A DNA stretch of 7,015 bases, taken from NCBI GenBank assembly GCA_016188625.1, contig JACPHL010000207.1:1-7015 (forward strand), given 5' to 3'. The position numbers and the translations under genes are program-made. This DNA comes from Candidatus Rokuibacteriota bacterium (lineage in GTDB: Bacteria; Methylomirabilota; Methylomirabilia; Rokubacteriales; JACPHL01). The notes beneath the pieces are model-generated. The model did no database searches. It saw nothing but the letters and a program-made list of their open reading frames with translations, and had not been told where the DNA came from. Shown here one piece after another: positions 1-4,569 of the stretch (its first letter is position 1; every line of letters starts with the position of its first letter).

Positions 1-376
1 CCCCCTGCTGCCCGGTGAAGAAGACCGTCACGGTCACGCTGGTGCACGCGGTGCAGGGGCAGGGGGTGCAGGCAGTGGGCGGAGAGTAGCTCCCGCCGGG
101 GTTGTAGGTCGCCACGGCCACCTGGCGGGTGAAGCCGGGGTAGCCCGAGACGGCCGCCGCGCTCCCCCCGGTGTCCAGGGTGGAGAGGGTGCCGTAGGGG
201 GTGCGCTTGGCCTGCTCGACCACCTCCAGGGCCAGGCCGGTGGCGACCGTCTGCAGCCCCCCGCCGGTGACCCCGTACATCGAGAGCGGGAAGGAGGCGG
301 CCAGCCCGATCAGGGCGATGGCCAGGAGCAGCATGGCGACCATCAGCTCGACCAGGGTGACCCCGCGCTCGCCCAT
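1..376 (-). CDS. PilV-like type IV minor pilin, N-terminal part (3' end beyond window)
   Basis: The visible 125 residues begin MGERG followed by VTLVE, a class III prepilin leader: a five-residue basic leader, Gly at -1, a hydrophobic +1 residue and Glu at +5. A hydrophobic helix follows (about residues 6-28, LMVAMLLLAIALIGLAA). This is what a prepilin peptidase cleaves and N-methylates, and the stretch resembles PilV-type minor pilins, which help initiate and tip the pilus. The start ATG (376-374) has a GGGGAGGAG Shine-Dalgarno about 6 bases upstream and lies 20 bases after the stop of the pseudopilin gene, so the two are probably co-transcribed from the sigma-54 promoter. Residues 103-111 hold an unusual Cys-x2-Cys-x-Cys-x2-Cys cluster. 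The C-terminal part is missing because the window ends. PilV is inferred from the N-terminal pattern and gene order; another minor pilin class is possible. Confidence 0.85.
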   Translation of the reverse strand, partial: MGERGVTLVELMVAMLLLAIALIGLAASFPLSMYGVTGGGLQTVATGLALEVVEQAKRTPYGTLSTLDTGGSAAAVSGYPGFTRQVAVATYNPGGSYSPPTACTPCPCTACTSVTVTVFFTGQQG

Positions 377-396
377 CGCGCGACTCCTCCCCGTCC

Positions 397-843
397 TCAG
401 CACGGCGGGCTCGCCAGCTGGACCCCCCCGGCCGCGGTCACGGTCAGGATCACCGAGCAGGCCGATGGGTCCGTGATGTTGATGGTGACCGTCCCGGCCG
501 TGGTGGTGCCGATCGGGTTGAAGGTGAAGGTCTGGCTCGCGTCGGAGACCGTCGCGCCCTGAGAGAGGGTCACCGGCCCCTCGACCGAGGTCCCGCCGCA
601 GGAGGTCTCCCAGATCTGGTACTGGTTGTTGGCGGGAAAGCTGATGCAGTGGTTCACCGCCCGGGTGATGGCGAGCTGGCGGGTCTGCCGGATCGCCATC
701 GCCATCTCCTCGCTCGCCCCCTTGGTCTTCGTCACCGCGAGGATGTTCCCCATGGTGGGGAGGAAGGCGACGGCGAGGATCGCCAGGATGACCAGGATGA
801 TGCTGACCTCGACCATGGTCAGGCCGGCCTCGCTCCTGCGCAT
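397..843 (-). CDS. FimT/GspH-type minor pseudopilin
   Basis: A 148-residue protein with a seven-residue leader MRRSEAG, processing after Gly7, and mature N-terminus LTMVE with Glu at +5. A hydrophobic helix of about 22 residues follows, then a Thr/Val-rich beta domain. The C-terminal pattern (FTFNPIG, then a VTINIT strand, then a TAAGGVQL end) fits the GspH/FimT family of minor pilins, which prime type IV pilus or type II secretion pseudopilus assembly in the inner membrane. Cysteines at 66, 82, 129 and 148 could form two disulphides. The longest open frame starts at 933, but those extra residues fall inside the leader RNA. I chose ATG 843 because the prepilin leader begins there. GTG 849 is a rival, as the AGGGAG Shine-Dalgarno (861-856) is 12 bases from ATG 843 and 6 from GTG 849. 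It is the first gene after the riboswitch and sigma-54 promoter. Confidence 0.88.
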   Translation of the reverse strand: MRRSEAGLTMVEVSIILVILAILAVAFLPTMGNILAVTKTKGASEEMAMAIRQTRQLAITRAVNHCISFPANNQYQIWETSCGGTSVEGPVTLSQGATVSDASQTFTFNPIGTTTAGTVTINITDPSACSVILTVTAAGGVQLASPPC

Positions 844-854
844 CGTCACCACAC

Positions 855-910
855 CCTCCCTAGCCCTCGATCCGGGGGCGCGGCACGGGTCGGGCGCGAG
901 GCTGGGGAGG
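855..910 (-). promoter_or_regulatory. Shine-Dalgarno-sequestering hairpin in pilin mRNA leader
   Basis: Inverted repeat in the RNA of the minus strand. The 5' arm (910-897) carries CCUCCC, AGCC and UCG; the 3' arm (869-855) carries CGA, GGCU and GGGAGG. This gives 13 base pairs with one mismatch and one bulged G, closing a 27-base loop. The 3' arm contains the Shine-Dalgarno of the pseudopilin gene, so the hairpin should block ribosome binding. It lies downstream of the c-di-GMP aptamer and is the likely translational output of the switch. The pairing is seen in the sequence; the regulatory role is inferred. Confidence 0.6.
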
Positions 911-919
911 CCGGGGGTG

Positions 920-943
920 GGGGGAAACCGCAAGGTCGCCCCC
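920..943 (-). promoter_or_regulatory. Alternative hairpin overlapping riboswitch P1 (expression platform)
   Basis: In the minus-strand RNA, GGGGG (943-939) pairs with CCCCC (924-920). A small inner stem ACC/GGU closes a UUGC loop, with a 2x2 internal loop between the stems. The GGGGG arm is shared with the 3' strand of the aptamer's closing helix P1 (947-940), so the two structures exclude each other. No run of U follows, so it is not a standard intrinsic terminator. It more likely acts as the ligand-free alternative fold. Confidence 0.5.
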
Positions 944-1029
944 TCTCTTCGGCAGCCCGGCCGTCAGCTCCGCTGACCCGTGACTTTGCGCCGCCGCGTC
1001 GCCGCGGGTTCGCCCTTGTCGGAAAGGGG
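940..1029 (-). promoter_or_regulatory. Cyclic di-GMP-I (GEMM-I) riboswitch aptamer
   Basis: The minus-strand RNA matches the GEMM-I/c-di-GMP-I consensus along its length. P1 is 1029-1022 paired with 947-940 (eight pairs, one G-U). The GGGCGAACC core is at 1015-1007. P2 is CCGCG/CGCGG capped by a GCGA (GNRA) tetraloop. The hallmark GGCGCAAAG is at 992-984. P3 is GUCAGC/GCUGAC (977-972 with 968-963) with a GG bulge that could be the tetraloop receptor, and the 3' end is GGGCUGCCGAAG. By alignment to the Vibrio cholerae Vc2 aptamer, the base stacked between the ligand's guanines is A987. The base contacting one guanine (Vc2 G20) is G1014, and the C pairing with the other lies in GCC (953-951). 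G rather than A at the G20 position favours c-di-GMP over cGAMP, though this is not absolute for the family. It lies in the leader of a pilin operon, a common place for the class. Confidence 0.92.
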
Positions 1030-1102
1030 CCCTGGACGTCTCGATCGGCCATCACTCTGCTCCTCCCCCCGGGCCGCTGTCAAGGGAAATCACGCTGTTC
1101 CG

Positions 1103-1118
1103 AGCAAAAAATATGCCA
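1103..1118 (-). promoter_or_regulatory. Sigma-54 (-24/-12) promoter of the minor-pilin operon
   Basis: The minus strand reads TGGCATATTTTTTGCT. Against the consensus TGGCAC-N5-TTGCW it differs only by T for C at the sixth base, with the exact spacing of ten bases between the GG and GC pairs. Transcription should start near 1092, about 60 bases before the aptamer. Sigma-54 promoters with PilS/PilR-type control are well known for pilin genes. The A/T-rich spacer stands out in this G+C-rich DNA. Confidence 0.85.
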
Positions 1119-1162
1119 GTCACCGGCCGCGCGGTTAGGGTGGATGTCTCCTTACACTGTGC

Positions 1163-1179
1163 GAAGCCGTGGAGGCTTC
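1163..1179 (-). repeat. Short perfect inverted repeat between activator region and promoter
   Basis: GAAGCC and GGCTTC (1163-1168 and 1174-1179) flank a 5-base spacer. It could form a hairpin at the end of read-through from the diguanylate cyclase gene, or be a protein site between the activator region and the sigma-54 promoter. No U tract follows on the minus strand, so a terminator call is not supported. Confidence 0.35.
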
Positions 1180-1214
1180 CAGGGGTGCTCGACCCGGCGC
1201 GGATCACGGCCCGC

Positions 1215-1251
1215 TTGACAATTCTCGCCCCCGCACTGACAGAATTTGTCA
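1215..1251 (-). promoter_or_regulatory. Candidate enhancer-binding-protein site (TGTCA repeats)
   Basis: On the minus strand, TGACA-N5-TGTCA (1251-1237) is a perfect inverted repeat. A further TGTCA (1220-1216) follows in direct orientation exactly 21 bases from the previous TGTCA, two helical turns. The block sits about 125-160 bases upstream of the predicted start near 1092, a usual distance for sigma-54 activators. TGTC-containing half-sites have been described for PilR, but the activator here is not identified. Confidence 0.5.
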
Positions 1252-1269
1252 CCCTTCGGACCTCGGGCC

Positions 1270-1284
1270 GCTCCCGGCAGGAGC
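1270..1284 (-). terminator. Weak terminator-like hairpin after the diguanylate cyclase gene
   Basis: GCUCC and GGAGC (1284-1280 and 1274-1270) form a 5-bp stem with a UGCCG loop starting right after the stop codon of the GGDEF gene. No U tract follows, so it may be only an mRNA 3' end structure, or mean nothing. Confidence 0.25.
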
Positions 1285-2340
1285 TCACGCCTCGACCTTC
1301 CGGGCGAAGGCCGTGACCCGGTTCTTCCCGCCCTGCTTGGACTGGTAGAGGGCCGCGTCGGCGGCCCTGAAGATCTCCTCGTGGGTCTTCGCGTCCTCGG
1401 GGAAGGCCGCCAGGCCGACGCTCACCGTGACGGGGGTGCCGTTATCTGGGGCCTTGATGGAGGCGGCGACCCCACGCCGGAGCCGCTCCGCGAAGAGGGT
1501 GGCGTCGTACTTCGTGGTCTCGGGGAGGATCACGGCGAACTCCTCGCCGCCCACCCGGCACGGGACGTCGCCCTCCCGGGAGACCGAGCGGAGCAGGCGC
1601 CCGAGCTGCTGCAGGACGGCGTCCCCCTGCTGGTGCCCGTAGCGGTCGTTGTAGAACTTGAAGCTGTCGATGTCCACGATCATCAGGCTGAAGGTGTGGC
1701 CGAAGCGCGAGGACCGGTTCAGCTCCTCCCGGAGCCGTATGTCGAAGTGGCGCCGGTTCCCCACCTCGGTCAGCTCGTCGGTGAGGGACATCTCCCGGAG
1801 CCGGACGTTGGCGCTCCGGAGCTCCTCGTTGATGCCCTCGAACCGGGAGCCGTACTCCTGGACCTGGGCGGCCTGCTGCTGGAGCGTGGCGAGGACCTTC
1901 CCGAAATCCCGCATGAGGGCCCCGACCTCGTCCGCGCGGCCCACGGCGAAGAGGGCCTCCAGGCCCTCCGGGAGGGCCGGCCCGGCCTGGGCGTTCTGGC
2001 CCACCGGGGCGGGACCCTCGGCCCGCGCGACCCCGGTGAGGGACTCGGAGGCGTGCCGGGCCACGGAGACGACGCCCTTGATGATGTCCAGGCAGATGTA
2101 GAGCCCGATCGCCTCGAGGACCGTCAGGACGAACACCACCGTCAGGAAGAAGCCCCGCCCCTTGGGGTAGATGATCTGATGCGTCACCTCCGGGATGAGG
2201 AGGGGGAGGCCGAGGTAGACGACGAAGAGCAGGGGCAGAAGCCCGGCGATGGCGAAGCCCAGGAAGAACTTCGCCCGGATCCCCTGCCCCCGCAGGGCGA
2301 CCTCGGGACCGACCCCTTTGACGGCGTCTCGCGGGCTCAT
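1285..2340 (-). CDS. Membrane-anchored GGDEF diguanylate cyclase
   Basis: A 351-residue protein that should make c-di-GMP from two GTP. Two hydrophobic segments (about residues 24-50 and 63-89) anchor it in the inner membrane. A linker and a probable coiled coil (about 143-187) lead to the GGDEF domain (about 187-347). The active-site motif is GGEEF at 264-268, preceded by the metal-binding DID at 223-225 and by NDRYGHQQGD. The allosteric inhibition site RxxD (REGD, 255-258) is intact, so product feedback is expected. The upstream open frame continues into the peptidase gene in another frame, so I chose ATG 2340, whose ATGA overlaps the pilD stop. There is no strong Shine-Dalgarno, which suggests translational coupling. 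It is the last gene of the set, just upstream of the c-di-GMP-regulated pilin promoter. No sensory domain other than the membrane region is recognisable. Confidence 0.93.
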   Translation of the reverse strand: MSPRDAVKGVGPEVALRGQGIRAKFFLGFAIAGLLPLLFVVYLGLPLLIPEVTHQIIYPKGRGFFLTVVFVLTVLEAIGLYICLDIIKGVVSVARHASESLTGVARAEGPAPVGQNAQAGPALPEGLEALFAVGRADEVGALMRDFGKVLATLQQQAAQVQEYGSRFEGINEELRSANVRLREMSLTDELTEVGNRRHFDIRLREELNRSSRFGHTFSLMIVDIDSFKFYNDRYGHQQGDAVLQQLGRLLRSVSREGDVPCRVGGEEFAVILPETTKYDATLFAERLRRGVAASIKAPDNGTPVTVSVGLAAFPEDAKTHEEIFRAADAALYQSKQGGKNRVTAFARKVEA

Positions 2341-3110
2341 CCCAGGTACCAGGCCAGGAGCGGCTCGCCCCCGAGGGCCGCCACGAGCCCGCCCAGGGCG
2401 AGGAACGGGCCGAAGGGCACGGGGTCCTTCCGCCCCTTCCGCCCGAGGAGTAACAGCAGCACCCCGGTTACCCCGCCCGCCAGGACCCCCGCGAAGATCG
2501 CCACCAGCACGAGCTGCCACCCCAGGAAGGCCCCGAGCATCGCGGCCAGCTTGACGTCGCCCCCGCCCATCCCCCCGCGGCTCGCCAGGGCGATGAGGTA
2601 GAAGATCCCGCCGGCCAGGAGGCAGCCGAGGAGCCCCCCGAGCAGCCCGCGGATCGAGGGGTAGAGCTGCATCGCCAGCCCCACCACGATCCCCGGGAGG
2701 GTGATCCGGTCGGGGATCAGGAGGGTCTCGAGATCGATGAAGGTCACCGCGATCAGGACGAGGCCGAGGAGGAACGCCCGCAGCCCCTCCCAGGTCGGCC
2801 CGAGCTGCCAGAGGACGAGCAGCCCGAGCCCCACGGCCAGGGCCTCGACCAGGGGGTACCGCCACGAGATCGGCCCCCGGCAGGCCCGGCAGCGGCCGCG
2901 GAGGACGGCGAAGGAGACGAGGGGGATGTTGTCGTAGAAGCGGATCGCCGCGCCGCAGCCCGGGCAGTGGGAGGGCGGCGAGACGACGCTCTCCCCGCGC
3001 GGCAGGCGCGAGGTGCAGACGTTCAGGAAGCTGCCGAGCGCCGCGGCCAGGGCGATGGCCAGCGGCCAGGCCACCACCGGGGAGAGCCCGCCGGGATACA
3101 CCGCCGTCAC
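2337..3110 (-). CDS. pilD: Type IV prepilin peptidase / N-methyltransferase
   Basis: A 257-residue polytopic inner-membrane aspartyl protease that cleaves prepilin leaders and N-methylates the new N-terminus. The N-terminal cytoplasmic domain carries the two zinc-type Cys pairs CPGC (49/52) and CRAC (74/77). The catalytic aspartates are D126 in FIDLETLLIPD and D185 in GGGDVKL, the usual TFPP/PilD signature. About seven further hydrophobic segments follow or alternate with these motifs, and the length is normal for the family. The start is GTG 3110, which overlaps the TGA of the preceding gene (GTGA); GGAGG at 3122-3118 lies 7 bases upstream. Its substrates surely include the prepilins encoded on both sides, all with G|xTxVE-type sites. 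Its overlap with a diguanylate cyclase gene ties pilin maturation to c-di-GMP enzymes in one transcript. The symbol gspO/pilD is interchangeable here. Confidence 0.95.
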   Translation of the reverse strand: MTAVYPGGLSPVVAWPLAIALAAALGSFLNVCTSRLPRGESVVSPPSHCPGCGAAIRFYDNIPLVSFAVLRGRCRACRGPISWRYPLVEALAVGLGLLVLWQLGPTWEGLRAFLLGLVLIAVTFIDLETLLIPDRITLPGIVVGLAMQLYPSIRGLLGGLLGCLLAGGIFYLIALASRGGMGGGDVKLAAMLGAFLGWQLVLVAIFAGVLAGGVTGVLLLLLGRKGRKDPVPFGPFLALGGLVAALGGEPLLAWYLG

Positions 3111-3403
3111 TCCGCCCCCTCCTCGGTCCGGGCCCGGGCGAGGTCGGCCAGGAGCTGCCGCCAGCGCCCTCGCTCCCGGACCGCCGCGAACCCCTCCGCC
3201 CCGAGCAATCGCTCCACATCCTCGCGGGAGACGCCGGTCTCGGCCTCGCCCACCGTCAGGATGAGGCGGTCGAGGACCGGGTAGCGGTCGAACACCCGGA
3301 TCGCGGCCGCCAGGGCGAGCGCCCTCGGCTCGACCGCCAGCTGGCGCGCGGTCACCCAGAGGTCCCGGCCCTGGAGGGTGACGGCCTCGATCGCGCTGCT
3401 CAC
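3107..3403 (-). CDS. Small unknown protein between HD-GYP and pilD
   Basis: A 98-residue protein that I do not recognise. It begins MSSAIEAVTLQGRDLW, looks alpha/beta with a predicted strand (LDRLILTVGE, about 44-53), and ends in a charged helical tail. The segment GVSREDVERLLG (about 57-68) could be a helix that packs or binds a partner. There is no signal peptide or membrane segment, so it is probably cytoplasmic. It starts at GTG 3403 inside the HD-GYP stop (GTGA) with a good GGAGG (3415-3411) 7 bases upstream, and its own stop overlaps the pilD start. Overlaps on both sides, the Shine-Dalgarno and normal codon use make it a real gene, likely working with its neighbours. Confidence 0.75.
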   Translation of the reverse strand: MSSAIEAVTLQGRDLWVTARQLAVEPRALALAAAIRVFDRYPVLDRLILTVGEAETGVSREDVERLLGAEGFAAVRERGRWRQLLADLARARTEEGAE

Positions 3404-4569
3404 GCCGACGCCTCCAGGGGCGCCTCGGCCCGGAGGGTGCGCACCATCCGCTCGACCACGGCCACGAGGCGCGGATCGAAGGCCTTCCCGGCCTCGTCGC
3501 GGAGATAGCCGCAGACGGCCTCAGCCGGGAGCGCCTTCTTGTACGCCCGGCGCGAGGTCATGGCGTCGAAGACGTCGGCGAGGCAGGCCAGGCGGCTGAC
3601 CGGGTGCTGGAGCCAGTCCCCGCGGACGAAGGGGTAGCCCTTGCCGTCGAACCGCATGTGGTGCTCGAAGGCCACGATCATCGGGAGCCGGTTCGCCCCG
3701 GGCATGCGGCTCAGGAGGTCGGCCCCCAGGATCGGGTGTCGCCGCATCGCCCGCCACTCACCCTCGTCGAGGAGGTCGGGCTTGCGGATGACCTCCAGGG
3801 GCACGGCGATCTTGCCCAGGTCGTGGAGCATGCCGCCCATCCCCACCTCCCGCAGGGAGTCCTGCGGGAGCCCCAGCAGGGCGCCGAGGCCGATGGAGAT
3901 CACGGCGACGTTCACGGAGTGGTAGAGCGTGTACTCGTCGTAGGACTTGATGCTCGCCAGGCGCAGCACGAGGCCCGGGGTGGCGAGGATCTGCTCCAGC
4001 AGGGTCGAGGTGAGGGTCCGGAGCGTGGTGAACTGCTCCATGGTCAACGGCTCGCGGTTGCGGATGCTCGCCTCGATCTCGCGCAGCGCCTCGATGGAGC
4101 CGTAGTAGGCGCGGCGCGCCACGACCTCGCCGCTCTCCCGCTGGGGCTCCACCGGGGAACCCAGGGCCACGTGGGCGAGGCGCCTCCGGGCCAGCCAGCC
4201 CGCGGGGTCTGGCCCGATCCCCCCCGTGAAGGCGTCGAACACGCCGTCGATCTCCCGCTCCTCCAGCCCCGGCTGGAAGGTGACGGTGCCGATCCCGCGC
4301 TCGGTCTGACAGACGTCGAGGAACTGGCGGTAGACCAGGCTCTCCCGCGGGAGGATGCGATCGTTGGCGATGAGCAGGTCCCCGAGGAAGCGGTAGGTGA
4401 GCTTCCCGTGGGCGTCCAGGAAGGTCGCGAGCGCCCGGTAGAGGACCTCCTTGGCCCTCCGCGTCTGCGGGTGGTTGGCCTGGTAAAGGCCGGCCGTGCG
4501 CACCAGGCCGGTCAGGTGCGTGAAGATGAGCCGCATCTGCTCCACGGAGGTCACGGCGCTATCCGTCAT
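3400..4569 (-). CDS. HD-GYP domain c-di-GMP phosphodiesterase
   Basis: The C-terminal half (about residues 200-380) is an HD-GYP domain that hydrolyses c-di-GMP. It has YHSVNVA (metal His), the HD pair in MLHDLGK, HHMRFDGKGYP (the HH and GxGYP signature) and LADVFDAMTS; all expected metal and signature residues are present. The N-terminal half (about 10-120) has no standard receiver domain and instead resembles the N-terminus of the neighbouring HEAT protein. ATG 4575 gives 391 residues, but GAGGG (4580-4576) abuts that codon and lies 6 bases from ATG 4569. I therefore chose 4569 (389 residues, starting MTDSAV). The start overlaps the end of the HEAT gene, and the stop overlaps the next GTG. 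No membrane segment is seen. It opposes the diguanylate cyclase encoded three genes downstream. Confidence 0.94.
   Translation of the reverse strand: MTDSAVTSVEQMRLIFTHLTGLVRTAGLYQANHPQTRRAKEVLYRALATFLDAHGKLTYRFLGDLLIANDRILPRESLVYRQFLDVCQTERGIGTVTFQPGLEEREIDGVFDAFTGGIGPDPAGWLARRRLAHVALGSPVEPQRESGEVVARRAYYGSIEALREIEASIRNREPLTMEQFTTLRTLTSTLLEQILATPGLVLRLASIKSYDEYTLYHSVNVAVISIGLGALLGLPQDSLREVGMGGMLHDLGKIAVPLEVIRKPDLLDEGEWRAMRRHPILGADLLSRMPGANRLPMIVAFEHHMRFDGKGYPFVRGDWLQHPVSRLACLADVFDAMTSRRAYKKALPAEAVCGYLRDEAGKAFDPRLVAVVERMVRTLRAEAPLEASA

Larger units (their letters stand above)
846..1055 (-). other. Possible leader ORF running through the riboswitch
   Basis: An open frame of 69 codons (GTG 1055, or ATG 1052 giving 68) with a strong GGGGGGAGGA Shine-Dalgarno at 1070-1061. 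It reads through the whole aptamer and stops with TGA at 848-846, two bases before the pseudopilin ATG. The product is rich in Arg, Pro, Gly and Ala and has no recognisable domain, as expected of a non-coding frame in G+C-rich DNA. Its ribosome site and the stop next to the next start are why it is listed. It may be chance. Confidence 0.2.

Noticed and set aside
844-933. N-terminal extension of the pseudopilin from 933 (178 residues)
   Set aside because: The extra 30 residues lie in the structured mRNA leader and would put about 37 residues before the prepilin cleavage site instead of the usual short basic leader.
1215-1243. Sigma-70-like promoter on the plus strand starting with TTGACA at 1215
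   Set aside because: No -10 box follows at 16-18 bases and no supported plus-strand gene lies downstream. The TTGACA is better explained as part of the TGTCA repeats.
1246-2601. Long plus-strand open frame (451 codons) opposite the GGDEF and pilD genes
   Set aside because: It lies antisense to two genes with clear catalytic motifs, its product is low-complexity Gly/Glu/Pro/Arg/Leu-rich, and it reflects the scarcity of stops in G+C-rich DNA. The other long plus-strand frames (for example 3604-4737 and 5326-6738) are the same kind of shadow.
1285-3219. GGDEF frame extended upstream to 3219 as a 644-residue fusion
   Set aside because: The added N-terminal part is the pilD and small-gene DNA read in the wrong frame (Pro/Arg/Gly-rich). 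The ATGA overlap at 2340 gives a natural start for the cyclase.
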